This document shows positions 10,199 to 20,140 of a stretch of DNA of 64,000 bases, piece by piece; within the stretch, counting starts at the first letter, position 1; every line of letters begins with the position of its first letter. Made by a program: the position numbers and the translations under genes. Source of the stretch: Streptomyces sp. CB01373 (GTDB lineage Bacteria > Actinomycetota > Actinomycetes > Streptomycetales > Streptomycetaceae). Where the stretch lies: the NCBI RefSeq assembly GCF_002803075.1, contig NZ_NNBK01000005.1:70965-134964 (forward strand). Reading direction: 5' to 3'. The notes beneath the pieces were generated by a model. It saw only the letters and a list, made by a program, of their open reading frames with translations. It was not told where the DNA came from and made no database searches.

Positions 10199-12235
10199 TC
10201 AGTCGCCGTTGCCGGGAGTCGGCGTGGTCTTCTGGATCTGCATCAGGAACTCGATGTTCGACTTGGTCTGCTTCATCTTGTCGAGGAGCAGCTCGATCGC
10301 CTGCTGCTGGTCGAGCGCGTGCAGCACCCGGCGCAGCTTCCAGACGACGGCCAGCTCCTCGTTGCCGAGCAGGATCTCTTCCTTACGGGTACCGGACGCG
10401 TCCACGTCCACCGCCGGGAAGATGCGCTTGTCGGCGAGCTTCCGGTCGAGCTTGAGCTCCATGTTGCCGGTGCCCTTGAACTCCTCGAAGATCACCTCGT
10501 CCATGCGGGACCCGGTGTCCACCAGGGCGGTGGCGAGGATGGTCAGCGAACCGCCGTCCTCGATGTTGCGGGCCGCACCGAAGAACCGCTTCGGCGGGTA
10601 CAGGGCGGTCGAGTCGACACCACCGGACAGGATGCGGCCGGAGGCCGGGGCCGCCAGGTTGTACGCACGGCCCAGACGGGTGATCGAGTCCAGCAGCACG
10701 ACCACGTCGTGACCCAGCTCCACCAGACGCTTGGCGCGCTCGATGGCGAGCTCGGCGACCGTGGTGTGGTCCTCGGCCGGACGGTCGAAGGTCGAGGAGA
10801 TGACCTCGCCCTTCACCGACCGCTGCATGTCGGTGACCTCTTCCGGACGCTCGTCGACGAGGACGACCATCAGGTGGCACTCGGGGTTGTTGTGCGTGAT
10901 CGCGTTGGCGACCGCCTGCATGATCATGGTCTTGCCGGTCTTCGGCGGGGCCACGATCAGACCGCGCTGGCCCTTGCCGATGGGCGAGACCATGTCGATG
11001 ATGCGGGTCGTCAGGACGCCGGGGTCGGTCTCCAGACGGAGCCGGTCCTGCGGGTACAGCGGCGTCAGCTTGTTGAACTCGGGCCGCCCACGGCCGTGTT
11101 CGGGCGCCATGCCGTTGACGGAGTCCAGCCGCACCAGCGCGTTGAACTTCTCGCGGCGCTCGCCGTCCTTCGGCTGACGGACCGCGCCGGTGATGTGGTC
11201 GCCCTTGCGCAGGCCGTTCTTGCGGACCTGGGCGAGGGAGACGTACACGTCGTTGGGACCCGGCAGGTAGCCCGACGTCCGGATGAAGGCGTAGTTGTCG
11301 AGGATGTCGAGGATGCCCGCGACCGGGATCAGGACATCGTCGTCGGTGATCTGCGGCTCGGACACGTCGTCACGGCCACGGCGGCCACGGCGGTCGCGGT
11401 AGCGGCCGCGCCGGCCACGGCGGCCGTCGAAGTCGTCCCCGTCCTCGTCGGGCCGCTGCTGGCGGTCCTGACGGCCGCCGCTCTGCTGCTGGCCCTGCTG
11501 GCGCTGCTGCTGGCCGCCCTGGCCCTGCTGGTCGTCGCCCTTGCCGCGGCGGTCGCGGTCCCGGCCGCGCTCACGGCGGTCGCGGCGACGGCCCTCGCCG
11601 CCGTCAGCGGCGTCGCCCTGCGACTGCTGCTGGCCCTGATTCTCGGCCTTCGACTCGCTCTTCGCCTCGGCGGCGACGGTCTCGGCACCGCCCGCCGGGG
11701 CGCCCGCCTCGGCGGTGGCCCGGCGCCGGCGGCGCTCGGACGGAGCGTCCTCTCCCCCACGCTCGGCTTCACTCGGGCGGGAGGCACCCCCAGCGGGCTG
11801 GCCGGGGATCTCGATCTGCTTCTGCGCCACGGCGCCCGACTGCTCCACGTCGTTCGAGAGCTTGGCGGCGGGGGCCTCGGCCGTCTTCTTCGCGGGCGCG
11901 GCCTCGTCGGCCGTACGGGTCCGTGAGGTGCTGCGGCGCTTCGGCTTCGTCTCTGCGGCGTCCCCCGCGGCAGGCGCGGCCTTCGCGGCGGGGGCTCCCC
12001 CGCCCGCCTGCGCCTCCTTGATGACCTCGATCAGCTGGCTCTTGCGCATGCGCGCGGTGCCCCTGATGCCGAGGCCGGATGCGACCTGCTGCAGCTCGGC
12101 CAGCACCATGCCCTCGAGGCCGGTACCGCGGCGCCGCCGGGAGCCGGCACCGCCGGCAGGCGCGGAGGCGTCCGTGGCGGGCGCGGCAGCGGTCTCCTCG
12201 ACACGTGCGCCCATCAGATCGGTGGTGTCGCTCAC
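10199..12235 (-). CDS. rho: Transcription termination factor Rho, actinobacterial long form
   Basis: 678-residue RNA-dependent ATPase. Order: N-terminal Rho-N/SAP-like helix region (residues ~28-75, [20 protein letters not shown]), a very long low-complexity insertion (about 85-270) that turns from Ala/Glu-rich to Arg/Asp/Gly/Gln-rich, then the primary RNA-binding OB domain ([16 protein letters not shown]) and the RecA-like motor with P-loop [20 protein letters not shown], and the Q-loop/R-loop region SRILSGG-type. E. coli Rho is 419 residues; the extra basic, Gln-rich segment is typical of actinobacteria and binds structured RNA. Start GTG 12235 ([14 protein letters not shown]) with AAGGA upstream; the frame is open to 12406 but without homology. 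417-bp leader upstream. Confidence 0.96.
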   Translation of the reverse strand: MSDTTDLMGARVEETAAAPATDASAPAGGAGSRRRRGTGLEGMVLAELQQVASGLGIRGTARMRKSQLIEVIKEAQAGGGAPAAKAAPAAGDAAETKPKRRSTSRTRTADEAAPAKKTAEAPAAKLSNDVEQSGAVAQKQIEIPGQPAGGASRPSEAERGGEDAPSERRRRRATAEAGAPAGGAETVAAEAKSESKAENQGQQQSQGDAADGGEGRRRDRRERGRDRDRRGKGDDQQGQGGQQQRQQGQQQSGGRQDRQQRPDEDGDDFDGRRGRRGRYRDRRGRRGRDDVSEPQITDDDVLIPVAGILDILDNYAFIRTSGYLPGPNDVYVSLAQVRKNGLRKGDHITGAVRQPKDGERREKFNALVRLDSVNGMAPEHGRGRPEFNKLTPLYPQDRLRLETDPGVLTTRIIDMVSPIGKGQRGLIVAPPKTGKTMIMQAVANAITHNNPECHLMVVLVDERPEEVTDMQRSVKGEVISSTFDRPAEDHTTVAELAIERAKRLVELGHDVVVLLDSITRLGRAYNLAAPASGRILSGGVDSTALYPPKRFFGAARNIEDGGSLTILATALVDTGSRMDEVIFEEFKGTGNMELKLDRKLADKRIFPAVDVDASGTRKEEILLGNEELAVVWKLRRVLHALDQQQAIELLLDKMKQTKSNIEFLMQIQKTTPTPGNGD

Positions 12236-12630
12236 GAAGGGTCCTTCCCTGGAGCGGACGTCGGCCTGTCTGGCTCGGCGACCGGTTGTGCTGTCCGGCT
12301 TCGGTCCTTGCTGGTGAACCGTGCCGGGGCGGTGGTCCGCCCAAAACGGCGGAAGAGATTTCTGGTGATTGGCGCTTCCTCGGCCATCAGCGGCACCGAG
12401 TGTCACTGAGTCACGTGGCGTGGTCGCACCGATTCCGGAGCGTGCCCGGCGGACCGCTCAGTGTGCGCATACGAGGTACTGCCCAGGTACGACGTACACC
12501 ACACAGTGCGGCTTGGGGGGCTCCCGGAGGAATGTCTGTCCCGGACGGGGACACGAAGCACCTCGCCATGGTGGGGTCGGGTGCAGACTTGAGGTTAACA
12601 CTACCGGATCCAACAAACATTCCCCCTCTC
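12236..12630 (-). promoter_or_regulatory. Long rho leader region
   Basis: About 395 bp between the thrB terminator and the rho start with no gene. Other bacteria autoregulate rho through long 5' leaders that attract Rho itself; this leader is long enough for that and AT-richer near 12590-12630 where a promoter could lie, but no specific element can be assigned by eye. Confidence 0.4.
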
Positions 12631-12654
12631 GAAATCCGGCAACCGCCGGATTTC
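12631..12654 (-). terminator. Terminator of the hom-thrC-thrB unit
   Basis: Perfect inverted repeat GAAATCCGGC-aacc-GCCGGATTTC. It begins on the thrB stop codon itself. The U tract is short (ATTTC), but stem strength and position make it the natural end of the threonine transcript and separate it from rho. Confidence 0.75.
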
Positions 12655-13582
12655 AGATCTCCGCGCCTGCCGACAGCGGCAGTACGCAGGCTCCTTGCAG
12701 GTCGAGACTCAGCCTGTTGGCGGCCCAGTCGGCGCCCGCCAGTTGCTCCACCTTGTCCGCGGTTCCCGCGTCGGCGAGTGCCATGACGGTGGGTCCGGCG
12801 CCGGAGATGACCGCGGGAATGCCGTCCGCCCGCAGCCGTTCCACCAGTGCCGCGCTCTCCGGCATGGCAGGGGCGCGGTACTCCTGGTGGAGACGGTCCT
12901 CGGTGGCCGGCAGCAGCAGTTCGGGGCGCCGGGTGAGGGCCTCGACGAGCAGGGCGGCGCGGCCCGCGTTGACGGCAGCGTCCACGTGCGGAACGGTGCG
13001 CGGGAGCAGGCCGCGCGCGGTTTCGGTGAGCACCGGCTTTCCCGGCACGAAAACCACCGGAACGATGGAATCGGAGGGCTCCATCCTGATGGCCCTGGCG
13101 GCTCCGGCCTCCATCCAGGACAGGGTGAACCCGCCCATCAGACAGGCCGCCACGTTGTCCGGGTGGCCCTCTATCTCGGTGGCCAGTTCGAGCAGCGCCG
13201 TGTCGTCGAGCCTGGCCTCGGCGCCTATGGTCACGGCGCGGGCCGCGACTATTCCGGCGCAGATGGCGGCGGAGGAGGAGCCGAGGCCGCGGCCGTGCGG
13301 AATGCGGTTGGCGCAGACGATCTCCAGGCCGCGCGGCTGTCCGCCGAGTACGTCGAAGGCGGTACGCAGCGAGCGGACGAGCAGGTGCTTCTCGTCCCGC
13401 GGCAGCGTCTCGCTGCCCTCGCCGGCGATGTCGATGTGCAGCCCGGAGTCGGCCACCCGGACCACGACGTCGTCGTAGAGCCCCAGCGACAGGCCGAGGG
13501 CGTCGAAGCCCGGACCGAGGTTGGCGCTGGTGGCGGGGACGCGCACCCGGACGGCGGCGGCGCGGAACGCGGGACCGGCCAT
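12653..13582 (-). CDS. thrB: Homoserine kinase
   Basis: 309-residue GHMP-superfamily kinase; phosphorylates homoserine, feeding threonine synthase ThrC encoded upstream. Signatures: VRVPATSANLGPGFDALG at the N-terminus, IPHGRGLGSSSAA (the glycine/serine-rich ATP loop) near residue 90, and AVISGAGPTVMAL in the C-terminal domain. Start ATG 13582 (MAGPAFRAAAVRVR), with AAGGAG about 12 bases upstream. Separated from thrC by an unusual 581-bp gap, so it may have its own promoter. Its stop codon is the first base pair of the terminator stem. Confidence 0.96.
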   Translation of the reverse strand: MAGPAFRAAAVRVRVPATSANLGPGFDALGLSLGLYDDVVVRVADSGLHIDIAGEGSETLPRDEKHLLVRSLRTAFDVLGGQPRGLEIVCANRIPHGRGLGSSSAAICAGIVAARAVTIGAEARLDDTALLELATEIEGHPDNVAACLMGGFTLSWMEAGAARAIRMEPSDSIVPVVFVPGKPVLTETARGLLPRTVPHVDAAVNAGRAALLVEALTRRPELLLPATEDRLHQEYRAPAMPESAALVERLRADGIPAVISGAGPTVMALADAGTADKVEQLAGADWAANRLSLDLQGACVLPLSAGAEI

Positions 13583-14163
13583 CGCTCGTTGACTCTCCTT
13601 GAGCTGCGTGATGGTCGAATGACACTCGACAGGAACGGGGAAGACCCTCGGGCCGCACGGACGGCGCGGCGCCGCCACCTGCGTGGGCGTGTGCGGCGGT
13701 CGGGTTCCCTACAGCCTATCGAAGGAAAGTTCAGTGGCGACATAGGGCGCACGGGAGGCGCACGATGCGTGTCGCAAGCCCCCTGTGCCACCCTCCGCCG
13801 GAGTCCCCTGTGGGAGACGCCTCCGCACGCCACGCGGTTGCGTACCTTGCGCGGTGCGCGCGCGTTGCGCCGACCGGGCGAAACGGGGCGGGCGGGGCGT
13901 CGACGGCGGGTGCCGCCGGTGGGCGCGTCGCCGGGCGAGCCGCACTCAGGCACTCGGTGCCATACGTGTCCTGCGCCCGGAGGCCACCGCGGCCGGGCAG
14001 GCGACGACGTACGGGCCGCGGACGGCTGAACCGGCGACGGCCGACCGCCGCCGGTTGGACCGCCGCCGGTTCGACCGGCGACGGTTCCTGGGAAGCCGGA
14101 CGCCGTCGGTCGTCGTCGCGATCCCGTCGACGGTACGGGAGGGGCCGTCAGCCGACGCTGCCG
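13583..14163. other. 581-bp gene-free gap between thrC and thrB, with a 15-bp tandem repeat
   Basis: No gene with homology or consistent codon pattern; the many open frames are high-GC shadows. At 14043-14087 a 15-bp unit is repeated three times (GACCGCCGCCGGTT twice, GACCGGCGACGGTT once, each plus one base). Many GCCGGC-type inverted repeats suggest an RNA-structured leader for thrB. In S. coelicolor-type genomes thrC and thrB are close, so the gap is long. Confidence 0.55.
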
Positions 14164-15222
14164 TCAGCCCAGGCCCAGGCGTTCGGCCGCCGTGGCCGCG
14201 TCGACCGGGACCGTGACCGGCTGGGGGGCGCCGGCGACGGCCCAGTCGGGGTCCTTGAGGCCGTTGCCGGTGACCGTGCACACGATGCGCTGGCCGGGGT
14301 CGACCTTGCCCTGCTCGGCGGCCTTCAGGAGGCCGGCCACGGACGCGGCGGACGCCGGCTCGACGAAGACGCCCTCCTGCGCGGCCAACAGCCGGTAGGC
14401 GCGCAGGATTTCACGGTCCGTCACCTCGTCGATGGCACCGCCGGACTCGTCGCGCGCGGCCAGCGCGTACGACCAGGAGGCGGGGTTGCCGATACGGATC
14501 GCGGTGGCGATGGTCGACGGGTCCTTGACGACCTCGCCGCGCACGATCGGGGCGCTGCCGGAGGCCTGGAAGCCCCACATGCGGGGTGTCTTCGTGGCGA
14601 CGCCGTCCGCGGCGTACTCGCGGTAGCCCTTCCAGTAGGCGGTGATGTTGCCCGCGTTGCCGACCGGCAGGACGTGGATGTCGGGCGCGTCGCCGAGCAT
14701 GTCGACGATCTCGAAGGCGGCCGTCTTCTGGCCCTCGATACGCACCGGGTTGACCGAATTGACCAGCGCCACGGGGTAGTTGTCGCTGAGCGCGCGGGCG
14801 AGCGTGAGGCAGTCGTCGAAGTTGCCGTCGACCTGGAGGATCTTCGCGCCGTGCACGAGCGCCTGGCCCATCTTGCCGAGCGCGATCTTGCCCTGCGGCA
14901 CCAGCACCGCGGAGACCATTCCGGCCCGTACGGCGTAGGCGGCCGCGGAGGCGGACGTGTTGCCGGTGGAGGCGCAGATGACGGCCTTCGCGCCCTCCTC
15001 CTTGGCCTTGCTGATCGCCATGGTCATGCCGCGGTCCTTGAAGGACCCGGTCGGGTTCGCGCCCTCGACCTTGAGGTGGACCTCGCAGCCGGTGCGCTCG
15101 GAGAGCACCTGCGCGGGGACGAGGGGCGTGCCGCCCTCGCGGAGCGTCACGACCGGCGTGCTGTCGGACACCGGCAGCCTGTCCCGGTACTCCTCGATGA
15201 TTCCGCGCCACTGGTGGGTCAT
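14164..15222 (-). CDS. thrC: Threonine synthase
   Basis: 352-residue PLP enzyme (fold type II) converting O-phosphohomoserine to threonine. PLP lysine K62 in [10 protein letters not shown], then [16 protein letters not shown] and the glycine-rich phosphate cup [16 protein letters not shown]. Short class lacking the plant regulatory extension. Starts ATG 15222, only 6 bp after the hom stop, so hom-thrC are one transcript. Product flows from Hom through ThrB to ThrC. Confidence 0.97.
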   Translation of the reverse strand: MTHQWRGIIEEYRDRLPVSDSTPVVTLREGGTPLVPAQVLSERTGCEVHLKVEGANPTGSFKDRGMTMAISKAKEEGAKAVICASTGNTSASAAAYAVRAGMVSAVLVPQGKIALGKMGQALVHGAKILQVDGNFDDCLTLARALSDNYPVALVNSVNPVRIEGQKTAAFEIVDMLGDAPDIHVLPVGNAGNITAYWKGYREYAADGVATKTPRMWGFQASGSAPIVRGEVVKDPSTIATAIRIGNPASWSYALAARDESGGAIDEVTDREILRAYRLLAAQEGVFVEPASAASVAGLLKAAEQGKVDPGQRIVCTVTGNGLKDPDWAVAGAPQPVTVPVDAATAAERLGLG

Positions 15223-15228
15223 TGCTGG

Positions 15229-16521
15229 TTACTCTCCTTCAACCCGCATGATGCTGGCGACACCCCGCACGGTGTCGAGCTTGCGCAGCGCCTCCACGGT
15301 CCCGCCGAGGGCGGCGTCGGAAGCGCGGTGGGTGACGACGACGAGGGAGGCCTCACCGTCCTTGCCCTGCTGGCGAACAGTGTCGATGGAAACCCCGTGC
15401 TCGGCGAACACGGTGGCGACCTGGGCGAGCACACCCGGTTTGTCGGCGACGTCCAGGCTGATGTGGTAGCGCGTGACGACGTCGCCCATGGGCGACACGG
15501 GCAGCGCCGCGTACGCCGAATCGCCGGGCCCGGTGGCCCCGTTGAGCCGGTTGCGGCAGACGGCGACGAGGTCGCCGAGCACGGCGGAGGCGGTGGGCGA
15601 GCCGCCGGCGCCGGGGCCGTAGAACATCAGCTGCCCGGCCGCGTCGGACTCGACGAACACGGCGTTGTAGGCGCCGCGCACGGAGGCCAGCGGGTGGGTG
15701 AGCGGAATCATCGCGGGGTGCACGCGCGCGGTGACGGACCCGCCGTCCTCGGCCCGTTCGCAGATGGCGAGCAGCTTGATGGTGCAGCCCATCTCCTTGG
15801 CGGAGACGAAGTCCGCGGCGGTGACCTCGGTCATGCCCTCGCGGTGGACGTCGTCGAGCCGTACGCGCGAGTGGAAGGCGATCCCGGCGAGGATGGCGGC
15901 CTTGGCGGCGGCGTCGAACCCCTCGACGTCGGCGGTCGGGTCGGCTTCCGCGTACCCGAGCGCGGTGGCCTCGTCGAGGGCCTCCTGGTAGCCGGCGCCC
16001 GAGGAGTCCATCTTGTCGAGGATGAAGTTGGTGGTGCCGTTGACGATGCCGAGCACCCGGTTGACCTTGTCCCCGGCGAGGGACTCGCGCAGCGGGCGGA
16101 TCAGCGGGATGGCACCGGCGACGGCTGCCTCGTAGTAGAGGTCCCTGTCGTTCGACTCCGCGGCGGCGTGCAGGGCGGCCCCGTCCTGGGCGAGCAGGGC
16201 CTTGTTCGCGGAGACGACGGAGGCGCCGTGCTCGAAGGCGGTGGTGATGAGCGTCCGGGCGGGCTCGATCCCCCCGATGACCTCGACCACGACGTCGATG
16301 TCGCCGCGTTTGACGAGAGCGGTCGCGTCGGTGGTGACGAGCTCGGCGGGGATGCCCTCGCGCACCTTGCCGGGGCGGCGCACGGCGACCCCGGCGAGCT
16401 CCACCGGGGCCCCGATCCTGGCCGTGAGGTCGTCGGCGTGCGTCGTCATGATGCGCGCCACCTCTGAGCCGACAACCCCACAGCCCAGCAGCGCCACCTT
16501 CAGCGGACGCGTACGCATCAT
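15229..16521 (-). CDS. hom: Homoserine dehydrogenase
   Basis: 430 residues. NAD(P)-binding Rossmann motif VALLGCGVVGSEVARI at the N-terminus, catalytic domain with NGTTNFILDKM and ALGYAEADPTADVEGFDAA (family signature), and a C-terminal ACT domain (about 350-425, YHISLDVADKPGVLAQVA) for feedback by threonine. Reduces aspartate semialdehyde to homoserine. Start placed at the first of two adjacent ATGs (16521), with GAGG seven bases upstream; upstream in-frame GTG/ATG codons to 16569 have weaker context. Sits 190 bp after lysA and 6 bp before thrC. Confidence 0.96.
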   Translation of the reverse strand: MMRTRPLKVALLGCGVVGSEVARIMTTHADDLTARIGAPVELAGVAVRRPGKVREGIPAELVTTDATALVKRGDIDVVVEVIGGIEPARTLITTAFEHGASVVSANKALLAQDGAALHAAAESNDRDLYYEAAVAGAIPLIRPLRESLAGDKVNRVLGIVNGTTNFILDKMDSSGAGYQEALDEATALGYAEADPTADVEGFDAAAKAAILAGIAFHSRVRLDDVHREGMTEVTAADFVSAKEMGCTIKLLAICERAEDGGSVTARVHPAMIPLTHPLASVRGAYNAVFVESDAAGQLMFYGPGAGGSPTASAVLGDLVAVCRNRLNGATGPGDSAYAALPVSPMGDVVTRYHISLDVADKPGVLAQVATVFAEHGVSIDTVRQQGKDGEASLVVVTHRASDAALGGTVEALRKLDTVRGVASIMRVEGE

Positions 16522-16711
16522 CCGACCTCGTTTCCTCATACCGTCTACGGTTGGACCAGTCTCCTTCACCGGAACGCAGTTTCTGCTATTTGTCCGGATC
16601 CTGAGACGTTTATTTCATTTTCGTCGGCCCGGAAGACGGGAGATCTTCCGGCCGCCCCGCGCGCCCCCTGTCACCGTCATCGTCCTCGGTGCTGTCGGGT
16701 GCCGACGGGCG

Positions 16712-18103
16712 TCATCCGACGTCGAGCCGCAGGAGATCCTCCTCCGTCTCCCGGCGGACGATCACCCGGGCGTCCCCGCCCGCGACGGCGACCACCGGCG
16801 GACGCAGCACGTGGTTGTAGTTGCTGGCCATCGACCGGCAGTACGCGCCCGTGGCCGGCACGGCGATGAGGTCACCGGGTGCCAGGTCGGCGGGCAGGAA
16901 GGCGTCCTTGACCACGATGTCCCCGCTCTCGCAGTGCTTGCCCACCACCCGTACGAGCATCGGCTCGGCCTCGGAGACACGGGAGACGAGCGCGACGCTG
17001 TATTCGGCGTCGTAGAGCGCGGTGCGGATGTTGTCCGACATTCCCCCGTCGACGGACACATACGTCCGCAGCCCCTCCAGCGGCTTGATGGTGCCGACCT
17101 CGTAGAGCGTGAAGGCGGTCGGCCCGACGATGGCGCGCCCCGGCTCGACGGAGATGCGGGGCGTACGGAGCCGGGCGGCCTCACACTCACGGGTGACGAT
17201 CTCGGTCAGCGCCTTGGCGATCTCGTGCGGCTCGCGCGGGTCGTCGTTGCTGGTGTACGCGATCCCGAGCCCGCCGCCGAGGTCGATCTCCGGCAGCTCG
17301 ATCCCGTGCTCGTCCCGGATGTCCCTGAGCAGCCGCACCACGCGGTGCGCGGCCACCTCGAACCCGGACATGTCGAAGATCTGCGACCCGATGTGGGAGT
17401 GGATCCCGATGAGTTCGAGCCCGTCGAGCTGGAGGGCCCGCCGCACGGCCTCGGCGGCCTGTCCCCCGGCCAGCGGGATGCCGAACTTCTGGTCCTCGTG
17501 CGCGGTGGCGATGAACTCGTGCGTGTGCGCCTCGACGCCGACCGTGATCCGGATCTGCACCCGCTGCCGCTTCCCGAGGGACTGCGCGATGTGGGCGACG
17601 CGCACGATCTCCTGGAAGGAGTCGAGCACGATCCGCCCGACCCCGGCCTCGACGGCCCGCTCGATCTCGTACGGCGACTTGTTGTTGCCGTGGAAGGCGA
17701 TCCGCTCGGCGGGCATTCCGGCGGAGAGCGCGGTGGCGAGTTCGGTGCCGGAGCAGACGTCGAGGTTGAGGCCCTCCTCGTCGAGCCACTTCACGACGGC
17801 CCGGGACAGGAACGCCTTTCCGGCGTAGAAGACGTCGGCGTCGTGCCCGAAGGCGTTGCGCCAGGCCCGCGCCCGAGCCCGGAAGTCGGTCTCGTCGAGG
17901 ACGTAGGCGGGGGTGCCGAAGCGTTCGGCGAGGTCGGTGACGGCGAGGCCGCCGACGGTCACGACACCGTCCTCGCGCCGGCCGACGGTCTGTGCCCAGA
18001 CCTTGGGGTCGAGGGCGTTGAGGTCGGCGGGCGGGGCGGAGTAGTGCCCCTCGGGCAGGACATCGGCGTAACGGGGCCCGGCGGGGTGTGCGGAACGGCT
18101 CAT
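16712..18103 (-). CDS. lysA: Diaminopimelate decarboxylase
   Basis: 463-residue fold-type III PLP enzyme, last step of lysine synthesis (meso-DAP to lysine). PLP lysine K96 in VFYAGKAF, glycine-rich [12 protein letters not shown], and C-terminal [10 protein letters not shown] with the catalytic Cys of the second subunit, then [12 protein letters not shown]. Starts ATG 18103. 26 bp after the ArgRS-like gene, so coupled in one unit; argS-lysA-hom-thrB order is old in actinobacteria (Corynebacterium argS-lysA). Confidence 0.97.
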   Translation of the reverse strand: MSRSAHPAGPRYADVLPEGHYSAPPADLNALDPKVWAQTVGRREDGVVTVGGLAVTDLAERFGTPAYVLDETDFRARARAWRNAFGHDADVFYAGKAFLSRAVVKWLDEEGLNLDVCSGTELATALSAGMPAERIAFHGNNKSPYEIERAVEAGVGRIVLDSFQEIVRVAHIAQSLGKRQRVQIRITVGVEAHTHEFIATAHEDQKFGIPLAGGQAAEAVRRALQLDGLELIGIHSHIGSQIFDMSGFEVAAHRVVRLLRDIRDEHGIELPEIDLGGGLGIAYTSNDDPREPHEIAKALTEIVTRECEAARLRTPRISVEPGRAIVGPTAFTLYEVGTIKPLEGLRTYVSVDGGMSDNIRTALYDAEYSVALVSRVSEAEPMLVRVVGKHCESGDIVVKDAFLPADLAPGDLIAVPATGAYCRSMASNYNHVLRPPVVAVAGGDARVIVRRETEEDLLRLDVG

Positions 18104-18129
18104 GTCAGTGCGGCTCTCTGTGGGCTCTC

Positions 18130-19182
18130 TCAGAGGTGTTCGGGTGCGTCGATGCCGAGCAGGGACAGGCCACCGGCCAGCACCGTCCCGGCGGCTTCGG
18201 CAAGGGCGAGCCGGGCGCGGTGGGCGGCCGAGGGTTTCTCGTCCCCCCGCGGCAGCACGGTCGCGAGGAACGGCAGCACGGCATCGGCAACGCTGACGAG
18301 GTGCCGGGCGAGAACGTCGGGAGCGTGGTGGTCCGCGGCGCGGGCGAGCACGCGGGGATGGTCGGCGAGCAGCGCGACCAGCTCGGACGGGACCACGTCG
18401 AGAGGTCCGGCCTGAGCACCGAAGCCCAGGTCGGCGGCGCTCCGGCCGAGGGCCCGGACGCGGGCATGGGCGTACCGGACGCGGAACAGCGGGTTGCTCT
18501 CACGCTGGACGAGATGCTCGTCGCCGACACGGGGCCGGTCGCGGCCGGCGGGATGAAGGAGGGCCCAGCGGCCGGCGTCACGGCCGAGCGGAAGGGGGTC
18601 GGCGGGGGCGGGAACGGGCCGGACGTGGACGGCGGGAACGGTGTCGTCGCCGACGGGTTCGGCGTGGACGCCGAGGATCTGCTCCCAGCGGGCGGGGATG
18701 GGGCCGACGGGGACGACTCGTGCCTCGCTCCCCTGGGAATGGAGAAGCCGCTTCACGACATCCGCGACGACGAGGGCACGGACCTCGCGGGGACAACGCA
18801 GCTCGACGACGGCTTCGGCCGCCCCCGGGGCGTACGCGTACCGCTCACCGGCGCGCCGAACGTCCTCCACCAGCCGCACGAGGGCGGCCTCCGCGTCGGC
18901 GTCGCGGAGGCTGATGTTGAGGAACCCGGGCTCGGTGACGGTGACGTCGCCGATGCCGTCGAGGCCGAGCAGATGGCCCCGGAGCACCTGGGCGACGACG
19001 GGGGCGGGCCGCCCGGCGGGCCGGGCGAGCTGAAGGGCGACGTTGGTGGCGTAGTCGCCACAACCGCCGGGCCGAGGCGGCGTGACCACGACCCGCTCCG
19101 GCAAGCTGACGTCGAGTTCCCCCACGTCGACAGCGCGACGGACCGCGCTGAGCACGGTACGGGAGAGCTCCACGGGGGTCAC
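18130..19182 (-). CDS. nrtL: ArgRS-related DALR anticodon-binding domain protein (NrtL type)
   Basis: 350 residues. Has an N-terminal Arg-tRNA-synthetase-like additional domain ([23 protein letters not shown]) and a C-terminal helical DALR-type anticodon-binding domain ([15 protein letters not shown] ... GLSLLGID), but no HIGH/KMSKS catalytic core, so it cannot aminoacylate. It is recognised next to lysA in Streptomyces as an argS-derived protein of unknown job, presumably descended from the argS-lysA pair. Start GTG 19182 ([16 protein letters not shown]), only about 10 bases after TACGCT, so the mRNA may be leaderless. Real function unknown. Confidence 0.8.
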   Translation of the reverse strand: MTPVELSRTVLSAVRRAVDVGELDVSLPERVVVTPPRPGGCGDYATNVALQLARPAGRPAPVVAQVLRGHLLGLDGIGDVTVTEPGFLNISLRDADAEAALVRLVEDVRRAGERYAYAPGAAEAVVELRCPREVRALVVADVVKRLLHSQGSEARVVPVGPIPARWEQILGVHAEPVGDDTVPAVHVRPVPAPADPLPLGRDAGRWALLHPAGRDRPRVGDEHLVQRESNPLFRVRYAHARVRALGRSAADLGFGAQAGPLDVVPSELVALLADHPRVLARAADHHAPDVLARHLVSVADAVLPFLATVLPRGDEKPSAAHRARLALAEAAGTVLAGGLSLLGIDAPEHL

Positions 19183-19318
19183 GGGACCAAGCGTAGGGGA
19201 GGAGGGGGGTGGGTATGCGAACTGGTTTGGGCGCGGTATCGCCATGTGGACGGATACCACCGAAACCCAGCAGCGGGGGGCGCGGCGACGGCGATCCGCC
19301 TCCGCCGCCGTGAAGGAA

Positions 19319-19744
19319 TCAGCCGCTACTGCGCCCGGCGGGCTCGGCCTCCCCGGCCCCACGGGCCCCACCGTCGATCAACCGCCGCACGAGCCGCACG
19401 AGCTCGGCCGGCTCGAAGGGCTTGGCGAGGAAGGCGTCGACGCCGACGTCGAGCCCGGCCTCGATCTCGTACTGCGAACAGGCGCTGACGATGGCGAGGG
19501 GAAGATCACGGGTGAGCGGATCGGCCCGCAGCCGGGCGGCGGTCCGCAGCCCGTCCAGTCGCGGCATGACGACATCGAGCGTGACGACATCGGGCTGCAC
19601 CCGATGCACGACATCCAGACACTCGGCACCGTCGGCCGCGGTCACGACCTCGAGCCCCTCAAGCTCAAGATTGACCCTGATCAGCTGCCGGATGACCTTG
19701 TTGTCGTCCACAACAAGCACCCGTCCCGAAGCGGCTGGCACCAC
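19319..19744 (-). CDS. Stand-alone response regulator (CheY-like receiver)
   Basis: 141 residues, receiver domain only: VLVVDDNKVIRQL (acidic pocket DD), phospho-acceptor Asp in VVTLDVVMPRLDG, Thr/Ser in LAIVSACS and Lys in DAFLAKPFEPAEL, followed by a short Gly/Ala tail and no DNA-binding output domain. No kinase is encoded nearby. Start at one of two adjacent GTG codons (19744 or 19741); TACTCT sits just upstream, so the transcript is probably leaderless; the frame further upstream (to 19852) lacks homology. Last chromosomal gene before the tRNA-Arg used by the element. Confidence 0.88.
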   Translation of the reverse strand: MVPAASGRVLVVDDNKVIRQLIRVNLELEGLEVVTAADGAECLDVVHRVQPDVVTLDVVMPRLDGLRTAARLRADPLTRDLPLAIVSACSQYEIEAGLDVGVDAFLAKPFEPAELVRLVRRLIDGGARGAGEAEPAGRSSG

Positions 19745-19838
19745 TCGAGAGTAGGTCGGCACCGGCCACCGCGTCCGGCTTTTCCCCACTTCCGCCCCGT
19801 CCGGGGGGACCCACCCCCCAGGACCCCACCGGAAAACG

Positions 19839-19869
19839 TTCATGACCACCACCCCGGAACTGGTAGTGT
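19839..19869 (+). promoter_or_regulatory. Putative tRNA-Arg promoter
   Basis: TTCATG (19839-19844) and TAGTGT (19864-19869) are separated by 19 bp and lie 35 bp before the tRNA 5' end. Weak matches to the -35/-10 consensus; position is the main support. Confidence 0.4.
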
Positions 19870-19904
19870 TCTACCCGTCGCCGCGCAAACACAGCGCCCG
19901 ACCC

Positions 19905-19976
19905 GCCCCCGTAGCTCAGGGGATAGAGCAACGGCCTCCGGAGCCGTGTGCGCAGGTTCGAATCCTGCCGGGGGCA
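19905..19976 (+). tRNA. tRNA-Arg (anticodon CCG)
   Basis: 72 nt cloverleaf by eye: acceptor GCCCCCG pairs with CGGGGGC and discriminator A; D-arm GCTC-AGGGGATA-GAGC; anticodon stem ACGGC/GCCGT with loop CTCCGGA giving anticodon CCG, decoding CGG; T-arm GCAGG-TTCGAAT-CCTGC. CCA is not encoded. Its 3' 41 bp form the left attachment core of the AICE, and integration leaves the tRNA intact because the element supplies an identical 3' end. Codon CGG is heavily used in this genome. Confidence 0.97.
19933..19973 (+). repeat. attL: attL core of the AICE (41-bp direct repeat within tRNA-Arg)
   Basis: Identical over 41 bp to 35194-35234. It runs from the anticodon stem to the 3' acceptor strand, including the anticodon and T-loop, the normal target of pSAM2-type tyrosine integrases. 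Identity ends one G before the tRNA end: five G at 19970-19974 versus four in the right copy. Confidence 0.93.
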
Positions 19977-19994
19977 CTTCGCATGAAGTGCCCA

Positions 19995-20034
19995 AAGACC
20001 CCGTCACCAGCGGAAACGCTGGGTGCGGGGTCTT
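19995..20034 (+). terminator. Rho-independent terminator after tRNA-Arg
   Basis: AAGACCCCG pairs with CGGGGTCTT, with an inner stem CAC/GTG and CAGCG/CGCTG around a GAAA tetraloop, followed by a T-rich tail (CTTGTTTGT). A near-identical copy lies at 37376-37415. Lies 18 bp downstream of the tRNA, inside the integrated element. Confidence 0.88.
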
Positions 20035-20083
20035 CTTGTTTGTGCAGCCGTGTGCCGCCCGGAGCGGCCGTATGTCGGGGTCC

Positions 20084-20100
20084 GTGGACTATTTGTGGAC
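20084..20100 (+). repeat. Candidate integrase arm-type site, left side
   Basis: GTGGACTATTTGTGGAC: two GTGGAC hexamers 5 bp apart. The same arrangement (GTGGACCATCCGTGGAC) occurs at 35116-35132 near the right core. Placement on both inner flanks fits arm-type binding sites of a tyrosine integrase; not proven. Confidence 0.5.
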
Positions 20101-20140
20101 TGGCGGCGGGCAACGAACGCCCCCGGTCGGTGGGCTTTTC

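Noticed and set aside
12236..12406. N-terminal extension of Rho to 735 residues
   Set aside because: Upstream codons show no homology; the ribosome-binding site supports GTG 12235.
13765..16467. 900-codon open frame on the plus strand across hom/thrC
   Set aside because: Antisense shadow of thrC and hom; no start signal and no homology; typical of >70% GC DNA.
16522..16711. Threonine attenuator upstream of hom
   Set aside because: No leader peptide with Thr/Ile codon runs and no paired terminator/antiterminator; the hairpin at 16629-16651 lacks a U tract.
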